Positions 53,245 to 63,598 of a stretch of 64,000 nt of DNA are shown piece by piece. Location: assembly GCA_030068145.1 (NCBI GenBank), contig JAPJBO010000340.1, forward strand, positions 1 to 64,000, in the 5' to 3' direction. The notes below the pieces were generated by a model. It had not been told where the DNA came from, did not search any database, and was given only the letters and a program-made list of their open reading frames with translations. The first letter of the stretch is position 1. Each line of letters starts with the position of its first letter. A program made the translations under genes and the position numbers. Source of the stretch: Diplonema papillatum. Lineage: Eukaryota; Euglenozoa; Diplonemea; Diplonemida; Diplonemidae.

Positions 53245-54160
53245 AAGTCGCAAACTCGGGGGAGAGAGTCTTCGACGGCCTCATCGAAGCCTTCCGGCCG
53301 CGAAAGCGGGACTACGAGGTAGACCCCGAGGAGGTACCGGCCTTATGCCAACGCACCGTCTGATACGGGCGTACAAGGACGCGGGCCCCATGATATCGGT
53401 CATGAAAAGGGCTCGTCTGTTCTCGGAGCGGGTGAGAACCCTCCACCCAGAAATTTCGCCGGGCTTCAGTTTTCTGATGTGGGCTACACGGAAACTAGAG
53501 AACGGAGAGATCTCCAGCAGATCAGCCATGCAGTACCTGACGTACAAAGCCATGGCGGAGATCGAGTCTACAGCGGCTTTCAAAAAGTCCCTGACGGACA
53601 ATGTCGACCAAGGAGAAAGGCAGATCGCAATCCACGACAACCTGCCCGGGTCGACAGCGATATGGGCTGTAGTCAGGGGGCAGAACTCCCAGGTACACAG
53701 CGCGGCCTTGGCACTACAATGGTGTACGGCTGCACGGTTCATCGACCTGCACAGAATCAAGGTCAGACACCTGATCCAAAAGCCCGAGTGCACTCTGATA
53801 GTGTACATCGGAGGGAAAACGGACAGGAGAGGCACTGGTCAGGGGCTGATGGTCCCGAACAACAGCCGGTTCTTGAGGACAGTCGTCGAGTGGGGTGCCC
53901 AGAAGGCACTCTCTCAGGACGACAGTCTGCTGCCGGGACTAAACCGGGCGGCGTACAACGCGTTTCTGATGAAACACCTACGCATGACGTCGCACAAAGT
54001 CCGACATGCAGCACTCACCGAGGTGGCGAGCAAGTTTGGAGAGGAGGCGGCCGTCCTCGCAGGACGGCACAAGAACAGGGAATCAACCCGCAGGTATATT
54101 CCGATGGAGACATGGGCACCTGTAGCGGGGACGAGAAGCGCTCTGTCGGCCCTCTTGTAA
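53237..54160 (+). CDS. Tyrosine recombinase of the YR retroelement
   Basis: Open frame 53237-54160; the first ATG is at 53345, so it either starts there (271 residues) or is reached from Gag by frameshifting. The core-binding region includes KLENGEISSRSAMQYLTYKA. Catalytic signature: Arg in TAARFIDL, a basic beta-hairpin with YIGGKT, His-x-x-Arg in SHKVRHAAL, His in LAGRHKN, and the nucleophile Tyr in STRRYI. All residues are present. It would integrate the circular DNA copy without a target duplication. Confidence 0.8.
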   Translation: MTESRKLGGESLRRPHRSLPAAKAGLRGRPRGGTGLMPTHRLIRAYKDAGPMISVMKRARLFSERVRTLHPEISPGFSFLMWATRKLENGEISSRSAMQYLTYKAMAEIESTAAFKKSLTDNVDQGERQIAIHDNLPGSTAIWAVVRGQNSQVHSAALALQWCTAARFIDLHRIKVRHLIQKPECTLIVYIGGKTDRRGTGQGLMVPNNSRFLRTVVEWGAQKALSQDDSLLPGLNRAAYNAFLMKHLRMTSHKVRHAALTEVASKFGEEAAVLAGRHKNRESTRRYIPMETWAPVAGTRSALSALL

Positions 54161-54199
54161 CAGCTCCCGTTGACCTTGGTGTTGAGGTAGAGTGTCCGC

Positions 54200-55861
54200 T
54201 TCACCCGGCCGGCTGTCCCGAGATAACAGTTCCCTTGAGAATCGTACTCGGCAAGGAGCGGATCCAATGCTGGCCGAAGAGTCTGCTCAGCTTGGTGCGG
54301 ACATATGACTACGTCGACACGTGGTTGAGGCATGTTGGAGGTAGCAGCGCCACCAGGACCAAGTCGTGCTACGAGGGAGTTATCTCACCTTCTCCCCTGA
54401 CGTGTATCGACCAGGGTAGTCTTTGCAAGTCTTTTCCTCACCTGCAGCTGAATTTTGCGTGGCTCGATGCGGTTTTTCTGGGACAGATCGCCGGAAAGGG
54501 TGCTAGACGGCTGACGGGCGCACCAAATGAAAAGTTGGGCCCACACTTGGAGCGGCTTGTGGGCTACGACATCGTAGAGCCCATACCGAGACAGGATGAG
54601 GCGCGGTGGTTTCATAGCGCTTTTCTTGTGCAGAAGTCACAGCCGGGTTTACTGCGGTTTATCCTCGCCTGCCGCAGTATCAATACAGCGACAGAACACC
54701 GCGCCGCACCGCCCTGCTCCTTGCCGTCGTATACGGAGATACTGGCAAAGTGCGGTCGTTGCAGCGTTCGATTTTAAAAGCTTTTTCTTTCAATTTCGCC
54801 TCCCGGAGAAGACCCGAAACTTCTTTTGCCTCCGGATCGGGAGCAGGGTGTTTCGTATGAAACGATTACCCATGGGTTTCAGGGCAGCACCGCAGCTGGC
54901 GCAGGCGGTGGGTGAGGCAATGGCGCGCGAGGCAACGGAGGGTACGTCGGTGGTGTCGATAGTCTGGATTGACAACACTTTCTTTGCAGGTCCGGAGAGG
55001 GAGGTACAGGCGGTGTGTATGCGCTACAGAGATCTCTGCGGGAGGTACGGCACGGTGCTTGGTGAGGTCAGTGAGCCGGCGCAGATCGGGACGGGGTTGG
55101 GATGGAAGTGGGACCTGCACAACAAAAGGTATTGCCTTGACCCAAAATGGGTGGAAAAAGTGCGGGTACCAGCGATATCCCTACTCGGAATGGCCGTAGC
55201 CCCGATACGGGCTTGGTGGAGGCTAGCAGGATGCCTTATCTGGCGGCAGCATGCGCTCGGGCTGCCCCTGGCTGACATTGTCGAAGTTCTCCGCTGGATG
55301 TCATCATGCTCGACTCAGAGAGATTCATGGCAGAAAGCGGATTGGGACCGAAACGTGTGCATGACGAACAATGTGAGAGACCGCTGGAAGTTGCTCGTGA
55401 CGCGTATGATACAAAACCCCTGGATGGGATGGAGCCCTCCACCGAGCACCCGTTTGAAGGGTGTGTCGGATGCGAGCGGAGTCGGCTGGGGTTTCGTGGT
55501 GAAGGGAAAGGGAATCTACGGATCCTTTCCGCGGTGCTTGCTGGAAGCGCCTATCTTCCTGAAGGAACTGTTCGCGGTCTGGAAGCTGGTCGATATTTCG
55601 CTTCAGAAAGCGGCAGGAGTTTGCTTAGAGGTAGACTGTGATAACACGGTAGTTATCGGTCTGCAGCGACGCGGGTTCTCCCTAGACGCGACGGTACAGG
55701 GCTGGCTTACTCTGGTCGAGAATCGTCTTGCTGAGAGGCGTTCCTGCCTTCGGTTGGCGTACGTCCCTACGGACATGAATGAGGCCGACTGTATCACCAG
55801 GCTCCCGGAGCAGCGCTGGTTCTGGTGGAGAGCGGTGCACGGCGTCCCTGGACACCGCTGA
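54200..55861 (+). CDS. RT-RNase H of the YR retroelement, one frameshift
   Basis: The RT N-terminal part lies in one frame (LERLVGYDIVEPIPRQDEARWFHSAF region, about 54540-54750) and continues in the next from about 54755 (VVAAFDFKSFFFQF), so a single-base lesion or sequencing error splits it. Catalytic Asp in AFDFKS, then RLPMGFRAAPQ, then VWIDNTFF where most RTs have Y-x-D-D: the second Asp is Asn. RNase H follows with VSDASGVGWGF, ELFAVWKL, VDCDNT and MNEADCITR, giving all four acidic residues. The stop is at 55859-55861. Confidence 0.75.
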
Positions 55862-56164
55862 AGTATTGATCTTACTCTATGGCAAGCACACGATCCTTTG
55901 CACTGAATTCGCACAGCATCGCTCCCCCCCTTTTTGCTTTCGCATGCTAGTCACTTTTCTCCGAGGGGGTATTCCTTTTTTTTTGGGGCCTCTGTCGGGA
56001 GCCCGTGCAGGTTCAGAACGCCTGCTGACTAGGGGCGTGGAGGTTGGGTCCTTACGAGGCCTGGCTGGGCGGCCATGCCGATCTAGCGTAGGGAATTTGG
56101 GCAAGTGCGGCAGACCCGCAGGCTCCCCAAAACCTTACTGGGTAGGGTACACCCACTAGCTGTC

Positions 56165-56350
56165 TAGCTCAAAGGGTTCAGAACACCCGGAGCCTCCAGC
56201 GACCAAATCTGTCGGCTCGAAGGGTTCAGAACACCCTAAGCTGGTTGCGGCCAAAGCTGTCGGCCGTAGGGTTCAGAGACACCCTGAGCCTGTAGCGGCT
56301 CGAGCACCGCAGCAATCTAGCGGTTCCGTTTGGCCAAAACGACCAAGGTT
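56165..56350. repeat. GGTTCAGAACACCC short tandem repeat
   Basis: Four units spaced ~50 bp with AGCTGTCGGC-type spacers near the right end of the YR element. May be a terminal or subterminal recognition region, or simply expanded sequence. Confidence 0.7.
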
Positions 56351-56548
56351 CAGAACACCACGGTCGATCAATATGGGTTCTGAAAACTCAACGTCGCCCC
56401 ATGGGACCTCATATTTCGACAGAGTCGATCCAGAATGAGGTGACTGACCGCGGCGAGATTCGTCCGTGTCCTTCCTACCCGGCGTGATGGAAACAACATC
56501 AAATACGCAAAGGGCCGGCACGCACAAACAAAACGAAGCGCCTGTCTT

Positions 56549-56723
56549 TTTAGTATTAACAATCTTGTGGGTTGCCCTTCAATGTATTGTGCAGGCTAAA
56601 AAGACGTAGGCAGCGTGTTTTGGTGGTTGATCAGAATTCCTTACCTGAATACACACAGGGTAACTACAAGTGGGAAAACGATCAACCGGCACGCACAAAC
56701 AAAACGAAGCGCCTGTCTTTTTT
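56549..56723 (+). repeat. R4 dispersed repeat, complete copy
   Basis: Abuts the severed right end of the previous R4 (56515-56548), so two R4 copies stood in tandem before the retroelement inserted. It is followed by a CG run and GGACATGGGCC. Confidence 0.85.
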
Positions 56724-57082
56724 GGCAAACATTTTTTTTCCCCGGGGTTTCCAATTTACGCGCGCGCGGACATGGGCCAAATAAAAAAAAAAGGGACTTT
56801 TAAAGTTATCGACACAGCGCGCAGGCAATACAATGGAACGACCCGTACCAATGCGCAGCGTGCACGGGCGACGACCAATCTTGACAGTCTGGAAGGAGGC
56901 CGACCATTTGGACGAACGACACCAGTCGGACACAGCTCTGGACGGGCTACGAGCAACCTGCGCACATGTAGAGTGACATGAGAGGGCAGCGACGAACGCG
57001 AATTTTAAAGGATATTTTTATTTCAGATAGTCAACCTCGGCAACTGGGCCAGGATGGCCGCCTCGCATCGACTACCTTAACA

Positions 57083-59192
57083 GGGTTGTATTTCTCCACA
57101 AGGCGTAGCGGAAACAGAAGAGTTCACCTACAACCCCCTGCGAAAGCAGAAGGGTATTGCCCACGACTTCCGAGCTGAATCTGGGGAAGACCACGTTGCC
57201 CTCACGTCTCGCTTGAGGGAAAAGACGAATACGGCGAGCATCCTGGACCCCGACCTTCGCATTGCGATACGACAGTACGCATCGATGTCAACATCGGAAG
57301 CACAGAACTTCAGGACGGCAGCTCTTGCGTACTGGAGGGAACGGTCAATTGCAGTTAGACAGAGGCCCGACTGGTCATCCTACTACGACACGTCCCATCC
57401 TGCCCATGCTCTAACCACACGCATCAATGTCCCTCTGGTCGAGGAACTACTGGAGGCAGTAGGTGCTGCACAAGAAGGCACAAAAAACGAGTTCGTGCAT
57501 CGTTTAGGGTTCGGTTTCCCGGTAGTTGGTGCCCTGGCCGAAGAGGGCGTATTCGAGGTCAAACCCACCACCAAGACCGCCAAGAAGGATACAACGACAG
57601 AGACATCGCTGACGGAAAAATCGGACCCGAGAATAGAGAGACTCCGCCAAAGTTGCAAGGAGAGTGACGTTGATGAGATCCACTCGCAACTGATCGACGA
57701 AGTAGAAAAAGGCTGGCTCGAAGGTCCCTTCACAGTGAACGACCTGCCAATCGAACGGTTCATCCCGATACGACGGTTTATCGTCGTACAGGGAGAGAAA
57801 CGCCGTGGCTGTGACGACGCACGGCCCACAAACACCGCGACGAGGATCCTGACGCCCATCTCGCTCATGGGTATCGACAACGCGGCGGCTACTGCAGTAG
57901 AGTTGGGGAAGGCTGGCATCGTCGACATTTCGCAGGCTGTACTCGACCAATCCGACGCGTACAAGTCGTTGATTGTGGACCCGGACCAGCGGAAATACGC
58001 TGTGATAGTCGCAATAAACCCAGTTAGCGGAGAACTGGATTGCTTCCTATCCAACGTGTTGTGCTTCGGCACAGAATCGGCGGTGTTGAATTACAACTGC
58101 CTCTCGAGAGTTGTTTCCACCCTGGCCAGAAGAATCCTGTGTATTCCGGCGTCCGGATACTTCGACGACTACATCATGCACGGTAGCGCCGAGGATATCG
58201 AGCAGATGGCCAACGACTTCCAAACTCTGTTTGGTGACCTCATCGGGCTGGTGTTCAAAGACACGAAGCGGCGCGTCGGGGCATGCATCCCGTATCTTGG
58301 CGTCCAGCTTGATGTGAGGCGACAAGGTTGGATTAGGCTGAGCCTGACCCCGGAGAGAGCACAACGACTGCTGGTGGCGATCGATGCCTTTCTCCACGAC
58401 GGAAAGATGACACCCCAGCAGGCAGGGAAGCTGGCCGGACAACTTGGATTTGTGCAGCAGCAGATGGTCGGAGCCATAGGGAGGGCCTACATTCACCCGA
58501 TTCGCACAAGACAGTATTCGAAATCGGGCAGGGAGGATCTAGGTGAAAGACTTCGAGCGGCCCTAGTATGGTGGATCGACGCCCTTCACATTTCCGACTT
58601 CCAGCGTAACATTCAGATCGAGCGGATAGGCTCCCCTGTGCACCCCATCATCATCTACACGGACGCGAGTCCCTACCAGCTTGGGTTCTGCGTACTGTAC
58701 AAAGGTCTCAGGTTCTATGGTAGCGCAAACTCCGCAATTCCAAAAGGGACGCACCGCGAGGTGTTCGCGGGCGATGCGGATATGATTCAGTTCTTTGAGA
58801 CAGAAGCAGTCCTAATGGCTCAGGCTCTAGTACACGGAGGACACGGTCTGCTGTCTAGACTAGCACCAGGCTCCACAGTACAAGGCATTCCCCAGTGGTA
58901 CTTCGTAGATAACACCTGCACTCAGGGTACTCTTGTGAACGGCCACTCTTCGAACGAGACGTTTGCAGTGATGGCCGAAGCTTTCTGGACAGGAGCCATA
59001 CGTTGTAGATGCGCATCTGTTTGGATGGAACGGGTCGAGTCGAAGAACAACCCGTCTGATCTCCCCTCGAGACAGCATGGTACCGTTACCCGTCTCGAGA
59101 ACTTAGGCTTCATCCGAATTGAGAACTGCTACAGCCCGTTGAGAGAACTCCTGAAAGGTTCGAGGGTGAGCACGAGGTTCTCATCCCTGTGA
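57083..59192 (+). CDS. RT-RNase H polyprotein of an unclassified retroelement
   Basis: Open from 57083 with no ATG at the front; a splice acceptor or an upstream frame is possible (TTATTTCAG at about 57023). A ~220-residue N-terminal part is helical and unassigned. The RT shows LDQSDAYKSL (motif A), CFGTESAVLNYN (motif B) and GYFDDYIM (motif C, an F-D-D core). The thumb and connection are followed by RNase H: IIYTDASPYQLGF, ETEAVLMAQAL, FVDNTCTQGTL and NNPSDLPSRQ. All catalytic acids are present in one continuous frame. It differs strongly from the RT at 54.2-55.9 kb. No integrase or recombinase is visible nearby. RTs with this A and C style occur in dinoflagellate and algal DIRS-like elements, but I cannot fix the class. 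Confidence 0.75.
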
Positions 59193-59572
59193 CGCCCGAA
59201 CCAAGATTACACAACGCCGTGACCCGCGGCCCTAACTTCCTCCCCCAGTTCTCGGTGTTAATAGCAACACATACACATACACGTGTACACACGAACGGCG
59301 TAGAGACCCGGCGTCATGTCTCGAAGGACGGAGAAATTCGTGAGACAGCGACTCTCTACCCTCCTCCCCTCCCCCGTCCCTCGTCGCACAACTCCAGCGC
59401 ACGTGACACCGCGCTCGCAGGCCTGCGAGACTAGCGTCGCGAAACCGCTCCGATTCATCCCATCGCAGACTTGAGGATTTCCGTGAAGAATCGAAAGTTC
59501 AAGGAGAACGGACCGTTCCAATAGGTAGAGGTTGTCCCAGAAATAAAAAAACCCCCGCCTACCCTAACTACT
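59193..59572. other. No gene recognised
   Basis: Contains a short CACATACACATACACG microsatellite (59269-59290). Possibly the 3' end of the preceding element. Confidence 0.45.
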
Positions 59573-59705
59573 ATAAGCACCTGCTTTGTAGGAAATACTT
59601 GAGGAGGCTGCCAGCTGCAAAAGATCAAAGGAGGTAAATGTGCTGTAGCCCACACGAAACACAGGTGAATCTGGGTTCAGTGGCGGGCGTAAGCGGTCAA
59701 CAAAC
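59573..59705 (+). mobile_element. MITE R1, left two-thirds
   Basis: ATAAGCACCTGCTTTGTAGG through GTGGCGGGCGTAAGC, then unrelated sequence. Confidence 0.85.
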
Positions 59706-59783
59706 CCGATTCTCCCAACAGTATACTACAAACTTGGGTAGCCGTAGTTAAAGTGTGTAATCACACGAGCAGCACAAGACACA

Positions 59784-60063
59784 TTACCACCGCGTCTTAG
59801 ACGGAACGAATTCGCAAACAAAAATCGAACCCCAGTGGCAGCTGATCCCACCCTCAACATCCCGGACTACGAACACAAATGCGAACTCTATGCTGTAGTA
59901 AAACACACTGGACGGGAGAACGCCGGCCACTACACCATCCACAAACGTAACCGCATCCCTTTCACAGATCAAATCTGGACACATTACGACAACGAAGCCA
60001 CCTCACACTCCCGGGAACCTACGTACACAGACAACGCCACCTACCTTCCTGTACACGAAAGAA
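59784..60063 (+). pseudogene. C-terminal part of a USP-type deubiquitinase
   Basis: One frame reads LPPRLRRNEF..., DPTLNIPDY, then CELYAVVKHTGRENAGHYTI, WTHYDNEAT and NATYLPVHERR. These match in order the closing blocks of ubiquitin-specific proteases (LPP-L-xx-R, YELYAV--H-G---GHYTA with the catalytic His, W--FDD, and -YLL-Y-R). The Cys box is absent, so only the C-terminal third remains. It runs straight into zinc-finger sequence, suggesting a retroelement polyprotein or a mobilised gene fragment. Confidence 0.6.
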
Positions 60064-60075
60064 GACACGACCGCA

Positions 60076-60553
60076 ATGGCAAATGCAATACACGAAAAAC
60101 ACGAAGACGAACCAAAGGCGAGTCAAAACCTCACCGACACGGACCCGACACAAACACTCGAGCTGCTCGAAGAACTGCGAGGGGACACCCCTACCTCGGA
60201 CGACGAGACCTCATCCGAAGAAACAACACAACATGAAGGAACACTTATCTGGGCATGCCCAGCCTGCAAAGCAAGTACCACGGACGCAGGCAACAAATTC
60301 AAAGGCGCCAAAGGCCTCCGTACACATGCTACACTACAAGAAGATGACTCTGGCAACAAGCCCAGTACGAAAGGCTGGGCAGAAAGCCCTCGGAAAACGC
60401 AAATGCCCATACTGCACCAACGACGGACGAACCGCAGGGAAAGCGCACTTCAAAAGTCTACACCACCATCTCTCAAAATGCAAGAGAAACCCCGCGGTAT
60501 CGCACACGCTCAAGGCTACGGAAAATAATATGCAAAGTAAGCGAGGAACTTAA
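60076..60553 (+). pseudogene. Two C2H2-like zinc fingers, frameshifted
   Basis: An acidic linker (TPTSDDETSSEETTQHEG) precedes WACPACKAS...FKGAKGLRTH in one frame. The partner His and the second finger, KCPYCTNDGRTA...HFKSLHHHLSKC, are in the next frame, so one indel near 60326 breaks it. Fingers with a KGLRTH-type helix are typical of the ORF1 or N-terminal region of LINE-like elements. Confidence 0.55.
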
Positions 60554-60714
60554 TTTCATCTTCCACGGCTGCCTCGTGTAGCTAGAGACCCCCCTGTTAC
60601 AGAACGGAGGCAGCACACACTACCAAGCCAACGGACCACCGCAAAATTCTTGCCTTTCCCTATCCCTCAGCACCAACGAACCCCATGAAACGACAACCAT
60701 GAATAAATACACAG

Positions 60715-61233
60715 CGTTTCTTCAACGTGTCGCCGCGCTTGCGAGTCGCGGAAAACACGGTCTTCAAGCCGGAAGGCGGGAAAGACCTTGCCGACGGCAG
60801 CGCGTTGTGCTACCCCGGCCTGACCGCGGGCACCGGAGTGCACAGCTGGAGCGTGCGGCTGACCGGCGCGGAGCACCTGATGGTTGGCCTGGCGGACGCG
60901 GACATGTCGGTGACGGCTTACTGCAACGCAGTCAGACACCCGCGCGCTTACTTCTTGAACGTGACCACGGGCACCCTCTGGTCGTCAGCACTGCGGCACG
61001 AGGGCCACCCGTTCTGGCCGGATCCGCTGGACGAGGACGGCAGTATGATCACGCTGGTCGTCGACACCGACAAGCAGACGATCAGCTACGCGCACAACGG
61101 AATCGACCTGGGCGTCGCCTACGTCGGGATCGACTTTTCGACTCCTCTGCACCCCGCATTCGAGGTTACAACCTGTGGCACTAAGATAGAAGCTCTCGTG
61201 CCGAAAGACTCGCAACAGCCAGAAGGGCCTTGA
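60715..61233 (+). CDS. SPRY/B30.2-domain protein, last exon
   Basis: An open frame after a plausible acceptor (TACACAG, ending 60714) encodes ~172 residues to TGA 61231-61233. It holds most of a SPRY fold: RFFNVSPRLRVAENTVF..., GVHSWSVRLTGAEHLMVGLAD, FLNVTTGTLWSS, then DGSMITLVVDTDKQTISYAHNG and LGVAYVGIDFSTPLHPAFE. SPRY domains bind short peptides or act as adaptors in ligases and channels. No upstream exon is identified, so domain partners are unknown. Fragments of its 3' end follow in series. Confidence 0.7.
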   Translation, partial: RFFNVSPRLRVAENTVFKPEGGKDLADGSALCYPGLTAGTGVHSWSVRLTGAEHLMVGLADADMSVTAYCNAVRHPRAYFLNVTTGTLWSSALRHEGHPFWPDPLDEDGSMITLVVDTDKQTISYAHNGIDLGVAYVGIDFSTPLHPAFEVTTCGTKIEALVPKDSQQPEGP

Positions 61234-62010
61234 CCGCATTCGAGGTCACAACCTGTGCCACCAAGATAGAAGTTCTCGCGTCGAAAGACTCGCAACAGCC
61301 TGAAAGGCTTTGGCTGCATTCGAGGTCACAACCTGTGGCACCACGATAGAACCTCTCGTTCGTCAAAGTGTCGGTTACTACCCAAACTGCAACGCGGTCG
61401 TCAGCACTGCGGCACGAGGGCCACCCGTTCTGGCCGGATCCGCTGGACGAGGACGGCAGTATGATCACGCTGGTCGCAGACTCTCAGCTACGCGCACAAC
61501 GGAATCGACCTGCGTCGGGATCGACTTTTTGACTCCTCTGCACCCCGCATTCGAGGGTACAACCTGTGACACCAAGATAGAAGTCCTCGTACCGAAGGAC
61601 TCGCAACAGCCTGAAGGGCCTTGACCGCATTCGAGGTCACAGGTACCTATGACACCACGATAGAAGCTCTCGGTCGTCAAAGTGTCGGTTACTACCCAAA
61701 CTGCGACGCGGTCGGATCCCCGCCTGCTTACTTCTTGAACGTGACCACAGGCACCCTGTCGTCTTCGGCACTGCGGCACGAGGGCCACCTGTTCTGGCCG
61801 GATCTGCTGGACGAGGACGGCAGTATGATCGACCTAGGCGTCGCCTATGTCGGGATCGACTTTTCGACTCCTTTGCACCCCGCATTCGAGGTTACAACCT
61901 GAGGTCCCAAATAAGATGGAAGCCCTCGTGCCGAAAGACTTGCAACAGCCTGAAGGGCCTTGACTGCATTAGAGATCACAACCTGTGGCACCAAGATAGA
62001 GTGTCGGCAC
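61234..62010 (+). pseudogene. Serial 3' fragments of the SPRY exon
   Basis: Two ~85-bp copies (61234-61318, 61319-61365) repeat only CATTCGAGGTCACAACCTG onwards. Longer copies at about 61366-61625 and 61665-61960 include the FLNVTTGTL and DEDGSMI parts with internal deletions, and a last ~45-bp piece is at 61963-62005. Each ends near the parent gene's stop. Confidence 0.85.
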
Positions 62011-62466
62011 GCCTATTAACTGAACACACCAGGCTTGCGCCTCGTTCTCCCGTTTGTATATATTCCTGGACATGACTGTGGATCAAGACACGAGCTATTA
62101 TTCAGGTGGTATAGGTACTCATATCAATTCCTAACATCATGCGAAGTGAGAAAGGTACATAGGAGCACCAACCACAAAACGCAGTACCCCCGAACCTGAC
62201 GGTCCATCCACCCCCATACTTAAAGGATTGCTCGTCAGATGCCCTTAGCAAGACGAAACGGCATCTGAGACCCCTCTCAAAAGAAACGCGGCTTTTTGTG
62301 CGCCCGGGTGTGTAGTCCCCGTTCGATACGTTGCAGAACGTTATGCAAACCGTCTCTTTTTGATGATAGCAACCACGTTTGTTATCATTAAAAAAAGGGA
62401 AGTTTGGCGCCTCGGGGTGGCGCGTCGCATTCTCTGCTGGTACCCAAATCGTCCGACACTTTCTTT
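62011..62466. other. No gene recognised
   Basis: Short open frames without known domains. Confidence 0.45.
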
Positions 62467-62770
62467 GTATAAGCACCTGCTTTGTGGGAAATGCTTGAGG
62501 AGACTGCCAGTTGCGAAACATCAGAGGAGGTAAATGTGCTGCAGCCGACACGAAACACAGGTAAATTCTGGGTTTAGTGGCGGGCGTAAGCGTTCAACAA
62601 AAACTCTTGCTCTAAGAGAACCCATTCATGAACGGTCACACGGAGACCCTAAACCCCCGGAATTTCAAGCGAACTTTAACTCTAAAAAAAGACCCACTTT
62701 GTAGTTGTATTGTTTTCTCCCCCCTCTAGCCTCCTTCGAAATGAGCACAAGGCAGTCCCTCGAGTATTTT
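62467..62770 (+). mobile_element. MITE R1, full copy with a nested R3 motif
   Basis: Both R1 ends are present (GTATAAGCACCTGCTTTGTGG and CCCTCGAGTATTTT). About 90 bp (62602-62690) including an R3 motif are inserted between CAACAAAAA and AAAAAGACCC. Confidence 0.85.
62636..62690 (+). repeat. R3 short dispersed motif nested in MITE R1
   Basis: CACACGGAGACCCTAAACCC, then GAATTTCAAGCGAACTTTAA, then CTCTAAAAAAA. Nearly identical to the copy at 48842-48900, including the preceding ATGAACGGT. Confidence 0.8.
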
Positions 62771-63073
62771 TCCTCCTCCCCCCCCATCCGTTCTCATCGG
62801 GACGAAGCGCCTGTAGTTGTGTATTTACCTTCATCGGTGTGACCTGCGTTGTACGCGGTTGTGTGTGCGTTGGCGTCGATCTTCAATGTCGTGTCCCTCT
62901 ATGAGCAGCAGTCGCCTCCCTCACAGGGCAAACGCGTGACGGGCCTACCGTGTGTAAAGTATGTGGAAAACGGCCGAAACCGCCAACGATCAGCAAACAA
63001 AAGGTACACTCTTCCCACGTGTAGCCACCACCTTCAAAATCACGCGGCGCTAAAAGGACATCCTATCGCCGAA

Positions 63074-63125
63074 TACCACCCGGAGACTCTAAACCCGGAG
63101 TTTCAAGGGAACCTCCGCTCTAAAA
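63074..63125 (+). repeat. R3 short dispersed motif
   Basis: CACCCGGAGACTCTAAACCC, GAGTTTCAAGGGAACCTCCG, CTCTAAAAAG; it merges directly with an inverted R4. Confidence 0.75.
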
Positions 63126-63281
63126 AGAAGACAGGCGCTTCGTTTTGTTTCTGCGTGCCGGTTGATCGTTTTCCCACTTGTATTTACCGGAATTCTGATC
63201 AACCACCAAAACGCTCGCCTACGTCTTTTTAGCCTGCACAATACAAGGGCAACCCGCAAGCTTTGTTAGTACTAAAAAGGG
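63124..63281 (-). repeat. R4 dispersed repeat, inverted copy
   Basis: Reverse complement of the R4 consensus, from AAGACAGGCGCTTCG to TTAGTACTAAAAA. Confidence 0.85.
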
Positions 63282-63428
63282 AGCCCAAGAACACTCACCT
63301 ATCCTGACGAGAACTTGTTCGAACCTGACTCGCCAAAGCGAGCAAGTAAAGTGTACTCGAAAGAAGCCATGCATGCCCCCCCCCAAACCGAGTACGTATT
63401 AGCTTTAAAAGAAACCCATTCGACGAAG

Positions 63429-63483
63429 GTCACCCGGAGACTCTAAAATCCCGGATTCTCAAGCGAACTATAACTCTAAAAAC
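63429..63483 (+). repeat. R3 short dispersed motif
   Basis: CACCCGGAGACTCTAAAATC, CGGATTCTCAAGCGAACTAT, ACTCTAAAAAC. Confidence 0.75.
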
Positions 63484-63598
63484 TACTGACGTTCGACAGC
63501 GAAACGGGCAGCCGGCTGGTACGGCTCAGCCACACACCCTTCTTCTTTCGGTCCCATCTTTTTTGTAGAATTGTAGAGAACGCGGGAGACACTCGCGA

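Larger units (their letters stand above)
52291..56514 (+). mobile_element. YR retrotransposon with Gag-YR-RT-RNase H order
   Basis: 4.2-kb element that splits an R4 repeat and is bounded by an 18-bp direct repeat. Three coding regions occur in the order Gag-like, tyrosine recombinase, RT-RNase H, all on the plus strand. DIRS, Ngaro and PAT elements normally place the recombinase after the RT. Split direct repeats were not recognised. One frameshift in the RT is the only clear lesion, so it is young. Confidence 0.75.

Noticed and set aside
53479..54777. A separate 432-codon gene overlapping the recombinase
   Set aside because: Its first two thirds are an off-frame reading of the recombinase; only the end (from about 54200) is real RT sequence before the frameshift.
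60699..61184. Alternative frame starting at ATG 60699 for the SPRY region
   Set aside because: That frame is Arg-rich and featureless; the SPRY motifs are all in the frame that opens at 60703.
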